Source: an archaeon
Lineage (GTDB): Archaea; Altiarchaeota; Altiarchaeia; JAFGQM01
Length of the DNA: 20,316 nt
Direction: 5' to 3'
Assembly: GCA_029932835.1 (NCBI GenBank)
Contig: JAOZPI010000005.1
Span: forward strand, 1 to 20,316
The position numbers and the translations under genes were made by a program. This document shows, piece after piece, positions 7,304 to 14,902 of the stretch. Every line of letters begins with the position of its first letter. The first letter of the stretch is position 1. The notes beneath the pieces were generated by a model. It was not told the DNA's origin. It did not search any database and saw nothing but the letters and a program-made list of their open reading frames with translations.

Positions 7304-9466
7304 ATGAAACTTCGACTCAGTGTGAGGGAGGCCCCAAAGGGAGATGTAGGAAGGGGTATTGTGAGGATTAGCTCAGACGCTATGGAGAAACTCGGCGTAC
7401 ATAGTGGGAGCATTGTGAAGATAACAGGAAAAAAAGAGACTGCTGGAATGGTGTGGAGGGGTTTAGAAGAGGATGAAGGTCGCAACATCGTTCGAATGGA
7501 TGGAATTATGAGAAGTAACGCAGGAGTGGGGCTTGATGAGGAGGTGGAGGTAGAGGCAGTAGAGGCAAAAGAGGCAAAAAAGGTGGTTTTGGCTCCTACA
7601 CAGGAAATTCAGTATGGTTCGGGTTTTGTGGAATATGTGCACGAGAGGATATTAAACAAGGCGGTGGTTAAGGGAGATAAGATATTGGTAGATGTTGTGG
7701 GAACTCCCCTGACCTTTATTGTTACCCTTACTTCTCCAAAGGGTATCGTTGTTATTTCAGAGGCTTCAGATCTATCCATTTCCAACAAACCCGTGGAAGC
7801 GAGAGCAGGGGTACCGAAGGTTAGTTATGAGGATATCGGGGGATTGAAGGAGGAGATTGAAACCATAAGGGAGATGATTGAGGTTCCTATGCGCTATCCA
7901 CAAGTGTTTAAAAAGTTGGGTATTTCACCCCCAAAGGGAGTGCTCCTTCACGGCCCTCCGGGAACTGGGAAGACCCTGCTGGCAAAGGCTGTGGCGAATG
8001 AAACGGATGCGCACTTCATCCACCTTGCCGGGCCGGAGATAATGAGCAAGTGGTATGGACAAAGTGAGGAGAACCTGCGAAAGGTATTCAAAGAGGCACA
8101 GGAAAATGCGCCCAGTATTATATTTATTGATGAGATAGATGCAATTGCGCCAGCGAGGGAAGAAGTTAGTGGAGAGGTGGAGAAAAGGGTTGTGTCGCAA
8201 CTTCTTACACTGATGGACGGGTTAGAAGCTAGGGGAGAGGTCGTAGTTATCGCTGCGACAAATCGACCAGATGCCATAGATCCCGCCTTGAGGAGACCAG
8301 GGAGGTTTGATCGTGAGATTGCTATTGGAGTGCCAAATAAAGAGGGGAGAAAGGAAATCCTAGAGATTCACACCAGGGGGATGCCACTGGAGGATAAAGT
8401 AGATTTGGATGCCTTGGCGGATATAACGCATGGGTATTCTGGAGCAGATTTGGAAGCCCTGACAAAGGAGGCGGCTATGCGCGCGTTGAGGCGGGTTATG
8501 CCAGAGATCAAAAAGATGAAGGAGGGAGAACTAAGCAAAGAAGTTTTGGATAAGATTGTGGTTACTGCAGATGATTTTGAGGATGCTATGAAGAGGGTTG
8601 AGCCATCTGCAATGAGAGAGGTTCTGGTGGAGATACCAAAGGTTAAGTGGAAGGATATTGGTGGATTGGAGGAAGTGAAAAGGGAGTTGATAGAGAGTGT
8701 AGAGTGGCCATTGAAATATGCAAAGGAGTTTAGAGAGATTGGTATCTCACCACCGCGTGGAATCCTCCTATACGGCCCTCCGGGAACTGGGAAGACCCTG
8801 CTGGCAAAGGCTGTGGCGAATGAAAGCGCAGCAAATTTCATCTCAGTCAAGGGGCCGGAATTGTTAAATAAGTATGTTGGGGAGAGTGAACGAGCAGTGC
8901 GGAAGGTGTTTAGAAGAGCCAGACAAGTAGCCCCAGCCGTGATATTTTTTGATGAGATAGAATCCCTTACGGGGACAAGAGGGCAGTTTGATTCAAGTGG
9001 GGTTAAGGAGAGTGTTGTCGCACAGCTCCTAAGCGAGATGGATGGTATAGCTGAGTTGAAGGACGTCGTGCTTATAGGAGCAACGAATAGACCAGACCTA
9101 ATAGACTCCGCATTGTTGAGACCGGGGAGATTTGAGAAATTAATACATGTGCCGATGCCAAATGCAAAGGCGCGCAAGGAGATCTTTAAGGTACATCTGA
9201 GCAAGGTGAAAACAGATAAGAGTGTAGATATTGACATGCTGGTTAAGAAAACAGAGGGGTATTCAGGGGCAGATATTGAAGCAGTTGTGAGAAAAGCGGG
9301 GATACTGGCCATACGAGATGTGGTCGAAAGGAAGAGTAGGGATAGGGTAGTCAAGATGAAACACTTTGAAGAAGCGCTGAAGATAGTGAAGCCCAGTGTT
9401 GGTGAGGATAAATCAAAGTATTGGAACGTAGAGAGGGGAAGAAAAGAGAATGTAGAGGTAGCGTAG
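7304..9466 (+). CDS. cdc48: AAA+ unfoldase Cdc48/VAT
   Basis: 720 residues, standard for archaeal VAT. The N domain (about 1-180) has the double-psi barrel and clam parts: MKLRLSVREAPKGDVGRGIV and PKGIVVISEAS. D1 has Walker A GPPGTGKT at 217-224 and Walker B IIFIDEIDA with D276-E277. D2 has Walker A at 491-498 and Walker B VIFFDEIES with D550-E551. Arginine-finger segments NRPDAIDPALRRPGRFD (D1) and NRPDLIDSALLRPGRFE (D2) are intact. The enzyme unfolds ATP-dependently and may feed the proteasome; the C-terminus (KENVEVA) has no HbYX motif. It is probably co-transcribed with hsp20. The 54 nt coding each Walker A region are identical in D1 and D2. Confidence 0.96.
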   Translation: MKLRLSVREAPKGDVGRGIVRISSDAMEKLGVHSGSIVKITGKKETAGMVWRGLEEDEGRNIVRMDGIMRSNAGVGLDEEVEVEAVEAKEAKKVVLAPTQEIQYGSGFVEYVHERILNKAVVKGDKILVDVVGTPLTFIVTLTSPKGIVVISEASDLSISNKPVEARAGVPKVSYEDIGGLKEEIETIREMIEVPMRYPQVFKKLGISPPKGVLLHGPPGTGKTLLAKAVANETDAHFIHLAGPEIMSKWYGQSEENLRKVFKEAQENAPSIIFIDEIDAIAPAREEVSGEVEKRVVSQLLTLMDGLEARGEVVVIAATNRPDAIDPALRRPGRFDREIAIGVPNKEGRKEILEIHTRGMPLEDKVDLDALADITHGYSGADLEALTKEAAMRALRRVMPEIKKMKEGELSKEVLDKIVVTADDFEDAMKRVEPSAMREVLVEIPKVKWKDIGGLEEVKRELIESVEWPLKYAKEFREIGISPPRGILLYGPPGTGKTLLAKAVANESAANFISVKGPELLNKYVGESERAVRKVFRRARQVAPAVIFFDEIESLTGTRGQFDSSGVKESVVAQLLSEMDGIAELKDVVLIGATNRPDLIDSALLRPGRFEKLIHVPMPNAKARKEIFKVHLSKVKTDKSVDIDMLVKKTEGYSGADIEAVVRKAGILAIRDVVERKSRDRVVKMKHFEEALKIVKPSVGEDKSKYWNVERGRKENVEVA
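7950..8003 (+). repeat. 54-nt identical tract, copy in cdc48 D1
   Basis: Base-for-base identical to 8772-8825. It covers GPPGTGKTLLAKAVANE of D1, including every synonymous position, while the flanking codons differ. Confidence 0.95.
8772..8825 (+). repeat. 54-nt identical tract, copy in cdc48 D2
   Basis: Direct-repeat partner of 7950-8003, covering the D2 Walker A region. The spacing between copies is 822 bp. Confidence 0.95.
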
Positions 9467-9475
9467 TTTAGCGTT

Positions 9476-11059
9476 TTATAAGATCTCTGCTTCAACAGAC
9501 ATAAAGATTGGTCCCTTGAGGACTACCTCCTTGTTTTTTGCCTGTATGTACTTGAGGATATGGTCGGGTATTTTTATATTTAGGTCTCCCCCACTCTTTG
9601 CCATCTTGATCTGGCCACTGTATGCCTCACCCCGGCTCACCGAGGCCTCAATCTCAGACGCAAAGTAATTGGATAGTGCAGTCAGATAGTCTATGGCCGC
9701 GCTTTCCCCTCTTTTTCTGATTTCATCTGCCCTTCCTCCAAACCCCTGTTTTGGTATTCCATACACAGAGGTATTAAAGACAAAAACTTCATTCAGTGCT
9801 GCCGGTCCCAATAGGCGCGTATTTTTCTCCCTCTCCAGAACCTTTACTGTGATTTCCTTGTTCATAAACCTGCCAGAATATGCTATGAAGGAACAGGGAG
9901 AGGGAGAATCTGCATGCTGGCTTGCTGTGTTGTAAATCGCTCTAGCTAATTCTCTCCCCGCCTCGGTTTGGGGTGTTTTATTGATAGATATCGCGCGCGC
10001 AATGTCTCTATCAGACAGTTTCTGCTGTTGATAGAACTGGGGAAACATTACCTCCCGGACGTCTGAAAGTCCGGTTCGCAGCATTATAATCCTCTCTATT
10101 CCGAATCCTGCGTTAAATGTGGGGTACTTGATTTCATAATTTGCGAGTGCAATTGGAGAGTACATTCCTATGTCTGCTATTTCTACGGACATTCCCTTGA
10201 TCCTCGCGTAGACCTCATACTCCGAATCTCGTGCGTAGTAGGTGGAAGTTGCCTCCTTCTTTCTGAACTCTGGTTTCTTGAAACCAAGTGCAGTTAGTAT
10301 CTTCTTGGTTATCTCCTTCCCCGCTTCTATATCCATATCTTCATCACATACTACACAACTTGCACCATAGTGCGCTCGTAGGTGGGTCGCATCTGTTCGC
10401 TGTTCCCTTCTGAATCGAAGACCTATTGAAAACAACTTGATTGGCCTCTCCCTCTTGTTCTGCAGGGCGGCTATGGTTGAAAACCAGGCAGCAGTCATGT
10501 GGCTTCTTAGGGTGGTCTTTGTTGGAAGCGGCCTCAGATCCCTTAATTCTTGAAACAGTGAGAGGATGCGGGTGGCTTCATAGGTAGTCACCCCCATTGC
10601 CCTCTTTATAGCCTCCACCAGGTCGTCACCCTCAATACGAGCAAGTTTGTAATCTCTCAATACACCCTTTAGTGAATCTATTTTGTCCTCTTCTACTCCA
10701 ACAATTTTCTTTATTTCCCTTTTCTTGTCCGCACCAAGTCCTATTTCTGGCCTTGGGAGGTTGGCCAAGTAGTAGCACCTGTCTAGAATTGCCGGGGCCT
10801 CGGGACCATACTGCTTATAAACGTCTTCCTCTTCAATAAAGAGGGGGTTCTCAGACTCATCAAATCCAAGATCTAGGAAGACTGATCTTATCTCCTGTAT
10901 TGCTTCTTGTATTGGATGGGGCTTTCCGCCCTGAGAAGCGGTCAAGAGCTTCTTGGCAAGTAGACCTTTGGTTTCTGGAATTTGTGTTTTTGTTTTTTTC
11001 CAAGTGGCAAAGAAATCCTTCTTGGCGTCTTCTTGTATCTTTTTTGTATCGTAAATCAT
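9476..11059 (-). CDS. sepS: O-phosphoseryl-tRNA(Cys) synthetase (SepRS)
   Basis: 527 residues, close to the roughly 535 of characterised SepRS. It loads O-phosphoserine on tRNA-Cys; SepCysS then converts it to cysteine. A class II catalytic domain is visible: SHMTAAWF with H187 and T189, matching the phosphoserine pocket; motif 2 GLRFRREQRTDATHLRAH (213-230) followed by YGASCVV; and motif 3 NAGFGIERIIML (316-327). The C-terminal part is the family's tRNA-binding region. The partner SepCysS is not in the window. The gene is convergent with cdc48 (9-bp gap) and lies 72 bp downstream of an unknown membrane protein gene on the same strand. The ATG has no Shine-Dalgarno sequence and no clear TATA box, so read-through from upstream is possible. 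Confidence 0.93.
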   Translation of the reverse strand: MIYDTKKIQEDAKKDFFATWKKTKTQIPETKGLLAKKLLTASQGGKPHPIQEAIQEIRSVFLDLGFDESENPLFIEEEDVYKQYGPEAPAILDRCYYLANLPRPEIGLGADKKREIKKIVGVEEDKIDSLKGVLRDYKLARIEGDDLVEAIKRAMGVTTYEATRILSLFQELRDLRPLPTKTTLRSHMTAAWFSTIAALQNKRERPIKLFSIGLRFRREQRTDATHLRAHYGASCVVCDEDMDIEAGKEITKKILTALGFKKPEFRKKEATSTYYARDSEYEVYARIKGMSVEIADIGMYSPIALANYEIKYPTFNAGFGIERIIMLRTGLSDVREVMFPQFYQQQKLSDRDIARAISINKTPQTEAGRELARAIYNTASQHADSPSPCSFIAYSGRFMNKEITVKVLEREKNTRLLGPAALNEVFVFNTSVYGIPKQGFGGRADEIRKRGESAAIDYLTALSNYFASEIEASVSRGEAYSGQIKMAKSGGDLNIKIPDHILKYIQAKNKEVVLKGPIFMSVEAEIL

Positions 11060-11089
11060 TTTTGTGGATCTGGTACTTGTGAATTTGGG

Positions 11090-11113
11090 GGGAGGGGGGT
11101 CACTTCCCCTATT
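11090..11113 (+). repeat. 24-nt inverted repeat, intergenic copy
   Basis: GGGAGGGGGGTCACTTCCCC followed by TATT... in register with the reverse complement of 14740-14763; 24 of 24 bases match. This copy lies in the 72-bp gap between sepS and the unknown membrane protein gene. Confidence 0.9.
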
Positions 11114-11131
11114 TCTATTTTTGTTATCTTG

Positions 11132-12142
11132 TTATTGTTGAGGTTGTGATGGTGGAGGTTGTTGTATGGGGGGGAGGGGAGGCCGTTCTCTTTTGCGATT
11201 CATATACCAGAAGAGTGCGATTGCCATGATAGTGGCTCCAATTATCCAAAGGACGCTGCGCTCTGAGAGACCATAAAAGAAAAGGGCCATAACCATGAGA
11301 CTGAGGATTATTTCCATGGTGTTGGTCTTTGATTTTATTCGCGAACTAATAGTAGGGGTTTTTGTCCTCTTCAAAAACTGGCCCCATTTTCTCGGTTCTT
11401 TTAATAAGGAGATGTCATCTCGCAGGATATCTATCCAACTCTTTGGTTTTAGTGGGACATTATCGTAGTTAATTGGATATCCACCACAGCCATCTATCTG
11501 GACGTTATGCGTTCTTTTCCCTATGGTAAGCCAAAATTTGTACACAGGAGACCAGAGCAACTCGAATCCAGCCACAGAAACATTTTCCTTATCCGCGCGC
11601 AATGCCCCCGATATTTTCTGCTGGACAAACTTCTCTAGTTCTGTTTTGCTGATCTTTGGCTCTAACACTCGCACATCCCCACCCATTTGTGATAACTCAT
11701 CTGCCAAATCCACAACTTCAATTGGTTCATTTTCCATCAAGTCTTCTAGGTAGTCTACCAGCTCCCCTGTAATAGCATCTATCGCGGTCCTCCCCCCAAT
11801 TTCCTGTGAATCCACGATATTCCCACCCTCATCCTTTAGTATAAGCTCACAGGTATAGCTAAAGAACCAATATGGCTTGAAGAAGATTTCTAACCCCATA
11901 ATGTCATACTTTCTCTGATTTTTTTCCTTCATAAAGTCCCTTAGGATGTCATGGGCAGTTGCTTCATCTATAAGGGCAGGGAGGCTTTTCCTCCGCGGTT
12001 TTCTTGCTCCTTCTTCTTTCTTATCTTCTACCTTCTTTTCCTCTCCTTCACCCTCCCCTTGTTCGATACCGAAGATATTATCCTCAAGGTCATGCATAAG
12101 ATCTTCGAAGCTATCCTCATCAGAGCTATCAGGTTCTGGCAT
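11132..12142 (-). CDS. Unrecognised two-TM protein with duplicated extramembrane domain
   Basis: 336 residues; I do not recognise a named family. Residues 1-55 are acidic, then basic, and look disordered. Two similar modules follow. The first, about 60-127, is a helix ATAHDILRDFMKEK followed by YDIMGLEIFFKPYWFFSY and ends IDAITGEL, which has a PepSY-like flavour. The second, about 164-225, is a helix KTELEKFVQQKI followed by VAGFELLWSPVYKFWL and a GCGGY turn. Two closely spaced membrane helices, about 276-292 and 297-314, form a C-terminal anchor hairpin, and a Pro/Gln-rich tail ends the protein. With no signal peptide, the large domain is probably cytoplasmic. A TATA box 25 nt before the ATG suggests its own leaderless promoter. 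Its neighbour is sepF, so a role at the membrane is possible but unproved. Confidence 0.8.
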   Translation of the reverse strand: MPEPDSSDEDSFEDLMHDLEDNIFGIEQGEGEGEEKKVEDKKEEGARKPRRKSLPALIDEATAHDILRDFMKEKNQRKYDIMGLEIFFKPYWFFSYTCELILKDEGGNIVDSQEIGGRTAIDAITGELVDYLEDLMENEPIEVVDLADELSQMGGDVRVLEPKISKTELEKFVQQKISGALRADKENVSVAGFELLWSPVYKFWLTIGKRTHNVQIDGCGGYPINYDNVPLKPKSWIDILRDDISLLKEPRKWGQFLKRTKTPTISSRIKSKTNTMEIILSLMVMALFFYGLSERSVLWIIGATIMAIALFWYMNRKRERPPLPPIQQPPPSQPQQ

Positions 12143-12162
12143 AGAATAATTTAAAGAGAAGT

Positions 12163-12171
12163 GGATAAAAA
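12163..12171 (-). promoter_or_regulatory. TATA box of the two-TM protein gene
   Basis: The minus strand reads TTTTTATCC centred 25 nt before the ATG at 12142, fitting a leaderless transcript. The rest of the 135-bp gap up to sepF is AT-rich with no other structure I can support. Confidence 0.45.
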
Positions 12172-12277
12172 GGGTGGTTGGGTTTGGGAGAGCATAAAAC
12201 TCTAGTATTAAGTGGTGGTATATTCTTTTCTTTGAATTATTGCTTTCACTTATTTTCTTCTTCTCTTTCCTTACAAT

Positions 12278-12682
12278 TTACTCAAACTTTCTCTTTAGTA
12301 TCCTGAATCCACCGGGAACTATCAAAATCTTAGTCTCTGAGATTCTGCCCATATCTCCGTCTAATTCCTCCTCAAGTTTCTTTAGGTCTCCGATTAATTT
12401 CTTAAGAGAAAGCCTGTTTGTCTGTGCAAGCGTTTCTGTGTCTAGAACCACGATATTCCCCTTCTTTAGCTCCCTTTCTATATCACTAACAACCTCTGTT
12501 GAATTGGCTGTAATACTCTTCACATAAGTATACTTTTCCTCATCCAACAACTCTCCCTCATGCATGCCGACACTTTCTAAATACTCGTCTAAATCAATTA
12601 CTTCTTCATTTTCGGAGCCTCCTCCGAACCCAAGCCAACTTTTAAGTCCCATTTTTAACAATTTTGTTAAAGAAGCCCTCAT
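12278..12682 (-). CDS. sepF: Cell division protein SepF
   Basis: 134 residues. Archaeal SepF anchors FtsZ to the membrane at the division site. The N-terminus (MRASLTKLLKMGLKSWLGFG) can form an amphipathic membrane-binding helix with Leu/Trp/Phe on one face and Lys on the other. An acidic linker (about 24-44) precedes the SepF core (about 45-134): YVKSITANSTEVVSDIEREL, then KKGNIVVLDTETLAQ, a helix, and GDMGRISETKILIVPGGFRI. An inner ATG at 12652 would give MGLKSWLGF, a start like other archaeal SepFs, but neither ATG has a Shine-Dalgarno sequence. The gene diverges from orc1/cdc6 across 109 bp. FtsZ itself is not in the window. Confidence 0.88.
   Translation of the reverse strand: MRASLTKLLKMGLKSWLGFGGGSENEEVIDLDEYLESVGMHEGELLDEEKYTYVKSITANSTEVVSDIERELKKGNIVVLDTETLAQTNRLSLKKLIGDLKKLEEELDGDMGRISETKILIVPGGFRILKRKFE
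12654..12671 (+). repeat. Perfect 18-bp palindrome at the 5' end of sepF
   Basis: TTTAACA-ATTT-TGTTAAA, 7-bp arms around 4 bp. It lies between the two possible sepF start codons: inside the gene if 12682 is used, directly upstream if 12652 is used. It may be an operator or only AT-rich coding sequence. Confidence 0.5.
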
Positions 12683-12758
12683 GTGGAATTCTCAATAGAC
12701 AGGCTCCTTGCTTTAAACTGTATTTTTTAAACAACTACCACCCAATATATTCCTTACA

Positions 12759-12780
12759 TTTATCAATAAAACTATAAAAA
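12759..12780 (+). promoter_or_regulatory. Promoter region of orc1/cdc6
   Basis: Two AT-rich elements, TTTATCAATAAA (about 12759-12770) and TATAAAAA (12773-12780). The first is at the right distance (about 26 nt) for a start of transcription at the ATG. The block TATAAAAACATT also occurs at the hsp20 promoter. The 109-bp gap is a divergent promoter shared with sepF. Confidence 0.35.
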
Positions 12781-12791
12781 CATTTAAGATT

Positions 12792-14030
12792 ATGGCACAA
12801 AAAAACCTCTTCTCAAATTACACCACAAAGTACAAGATATTTAAGAACAAGGACGCCCTTTCCCCCCACTTTATCCCACCAAAGCTTCCATACAGAGAGA
12901 CTGAGATAGAAAGCGTTGTGGGCCTCATGGCTCCTGCCCTCAAAAGAGAGAAACCATCCAATATATTTATATATGGTAAGACCGGGGTCGGAAAGACTAT
13001 TGTAGCTCGTTTCGTATCCTCCGAATTGTTGGATATATGTAAGAAAGAGGATATTCCCTTATATGTAAGTTATATAAATAACAAGATCCACGACAGTAAG
13101 TACAGGGTCTTGGTTAAGCTGTTGAAGGACTTATGGGAGCAAGAGCAGGGATATTTTGAAGAAAAGGGTGTGAAGGTTTATGACTCCGGGACACCTCCTA
13201 GTATAATATACGAAACCATTTTAGATTTTATTGACAATATTGGAGCTGGGGTGGTGGTTATACTTGATGAGGTTGACGCTGTGCGGGATTTGGATAGTTT
13301 GTTATACACACTTACGCGCGCAAATGATGACATTGGAAGCGGATTTATAACAATAATTGGTATCTCCAACAACCTCTTTTTTAAAAAGAACTTGGACCCG
13401 AGGAGCAAATCAACCCTGTGTGAAGAAGAGTTGGTGTTTCCACCGTATAACGCCAAGCAACTAACCCGCATCTTAAGAGACCGAGTGAGAATAGGGTTTA
13501 AAGAAGGAAAGGTTGACGACTCTGCATTGAGATTAATTGCTGCTATGGCAGCTAAAGAAGGGGGGGACGCGCGCTACGCCCTCAGGCTCTTGAAGAAGGC
13601 AGGAGAGATAGCAGAGACCACAAATGCGCGCCTTGTAAAAGTAAAGGATGTGGAAGAAGCCAAGAGGAGGGTGGAAGAAGACATAGTTTTGGAGAGCCTT
13701 AGTACCCTCCCAGATCATCAACAAATCCTGCTTCTTGCTTTATCCAATCTTTCTATGAATACCCAACAGGGCCTCCTTGGTGAGAAAAGGAGTTATTTTA
13801 CCTCTGGTGAGGTTTATGAGGAATATAAAAAAACATGCAAACAACTCGGTGAGAAGCCAAGGAGCATGCGGTGGGTTAGAGAATATTTAAATGATTTGGA
13901 CATGCTGGGCTTTATCTCCCTTCGGTTTTCTGGAAAGGGAAGCAGAGGGCAGACCAGGTTAATTGAATTGGGGGAAGACCCAGAAAAGATAAGAGAATGT
14001 GTTTTGAAGTCATTGAAGATAACACAATAA
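12792..14030 (+). CDS. orc1: Orc1/Cdc6 replication initiator
   Basis: 412 residues, a normal length. The protein binds origin repeats, opens DNA and loads MCM. The N-terminal FIPPKLPYRETEIESVVGLM is the family's hallmark. The AAA+ domain has Walker A GKTGVGKT (62-69), Walker B VVVILDEVDAV with D159-E160, sensor 1 in TIIGISNN (187-194), and a sensor 2 region in GGDARYALRLL. The C-terminal winged helix (about 300-412) includes YFTSGEVYEEYKKTCK and LNDLDMLGFISLRFSGKGSR. Archaeal orc1 genes often sit beside a replication origin. I saw no clear family of origin recognition boxes in the adjacent gaps. Confidence 0.95.
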   Translation: MAQKNLFSNYTTKYKIFKNKDALSPHFIPPKLPYRETEIESVVGLMAPALKREKPSNIFIYGKTGVGKTIVARFVSSELLDICKKEDIPLYVSYINNKIHDSKYRVLVKLLKDLWEQEQGYFEEKGVKVYDSGTPPSIIYETILDFIDNIGAGVVVILDEVDAVRDLDSLLYTLTRANDDIGSGFITIIGISNNLFFKKNLDPRSKSTLCEEELVFPPYNAKQLTRILRDRVRIGFKEGKVDDSALRLIAAMAAKEGGDARYALRLLKKAGEIAETTNARLVKVKDVEEAKRRVEEDIVLESLSTLPDHQQILLLALSNLSMNTQQGLLGEKRSYFTSGEVYEEYKKTCKQLGEKPRSMRWVREYLNDLDMLGFISLRFSGKGSRGQTRLIELGEDPEKIRECVLKSLKITQ

Positions 14031-14074
14031 CAAAGTAGTAAGTCCCATCACACTCTCAAGACTTTAATCAAGAC

Positions 14075-14902
14075 TCATATAATCTCTTCTACCTCCACAC
14101 CCCAATCACTCAGGTGCTCCTTTATCCCCTTAATATGCCCAGCTCCAACCACAGCTACCACCCGCTCTCCTTTATTTAAACACTCTATTATCCTATGTGC
14201 CATATACTTATTTCTCTCATTGATCAATACTCTGTGCAATGTTGGAAATTTCTTCCTTAGGTCTTCCACTAAATCTTCCCTCTTTTCTATAACCTCCTCT
14301 ATATCTCCTATTCCTATCCCGGAAACGGCATGAACACGCCTTCCAAAGAGGTACAGCAACAAGATTATGAACCCACTAACAAGATGGCATAAGAGCCGTA
14401 TCTTTTCTGATATCCCCATCTCCCCCCATAACCTTGAGAGAATTATATCAATTGGGATGTCTATGGGAACAACCTTTAGGCCATACTCGTTAGCGACTTT
14501 ATACGCAGTGAGCATCTCAGAGCCAGGAACCACCCCAGCCTCTTTACCAACAATCTCTTGTATAATAGCTAGGGCTGCCCCTACTCCCCCCCCACCATTT
14601 ATCTTTACACCCCCCACCCCCTTATTTCCTTTACCCCCTAATCCCGTGAGTTTCCCCTTTCTCATGTCTACAACCCCCTTTAAAAAGCGTAAACTCCTCA
14701 CTAGTCCTTCTAACCCGTACTCTTGTCTTTCTCCATCTGAATAGGGGAAGTGACCCCCCTCCCTCATCGTCCTAAGCCTTCCCGAATCTAATTCCAAACA
14801 AACCACATCAGGAACCACCATGCGGATAATCTCCTCTACATTCTTTCTACTCCTACTTGACACATGGGCAGTTCCAACAAGATATACCCTCTTTTGTTTC
14901 AT
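14075..14902 (-). CDS. Short TraB-family protein with Gly-rich insert
   Basis: 275 residues. The TraB/PrgY-like fold shows VGTAHVSSRSRKNVEEII at 9-26, PDVVCLELDSGRL at 31-43, GVVPGSEMLTAYKVANEYG at 123-141, PIDIPIDIILSRLW, FPTLHRVLINERNKYMAHRI at 219-238 and VVAVVGAGHIKGI at 248-260. These include the GTxH, ERxxxM and GAGH signatures. A Gly-rich stretch at about 86-107 looks like an insertion and contains a run of eight G in the DNA. One hydrophobic segment (171-187) is present, but the several C-terminal membrane helices of many archaeal TraB proteins are absent. Biochemical function is unknown for archaeal members; peptide or pheromone processing is only an analogy. A GGTGA ribosome site precedes the ATG. 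Confidence 0.85.
   Translation of the reverse strand: MKQKRVYLVGTAHVSSRSRKNVEEIIRMVVPDVVCLELDSGRLRTMREGGHFPYSDGERQEYGLEGLVRSLRFLKGVVDMRKGKLTGLGGKGNKGVGGVKINGGGGVGAALAIIQEIVGKEAGVVPGSEMLTAYKVANEYGLKVVPIDIPIDIILSRLWGEMGISEKIRLLCHLVSGFIILLLYLFGRRVHAVSGIGIGDIEEVIEKREDLVEDLRKKFPTLHRVLINERNKYMAHRIIECLNKGERVVAVVGAGHIKGIKEHLSDWGVEVEEII
14740..14763 (+). repeat. 24-nt inverted repeat, copy inside the TraB gene
   Basis: Exact reverse complement of 11090-11113. Here it is coding, within TraB residues about 47-55 (REGGHFPYS). Confidence 0.9.

Noticed and set aside
8368..9495. Long open frame (375 codons) on the minus strand opposite cdc48
   Set aside because: It is an antisense shadow of a strongly conserved AAA+ gene. 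Its translation is Ser/Leu/Thr-rich with no domain, as expected from the codon bias of the true strand.
12683..12791. Replication origin with origin recognition boxes at the sepF/orc1 gap
   Set aside because: Only promoter-like AT-rich elements are visible. I found no pair of G-run-plus-dyad boxes of the known ORB type, so an origin cannot be claimed here.
14740..14763. The 24-nt repeat as terminal inverted repeats of a transposon
   Set aside because: The bracketed DNA carries core genes (sepF, orc1) and no transposase, and one copy is embedded in a conserved-frame TraB coding sequence with no visible target duplication.
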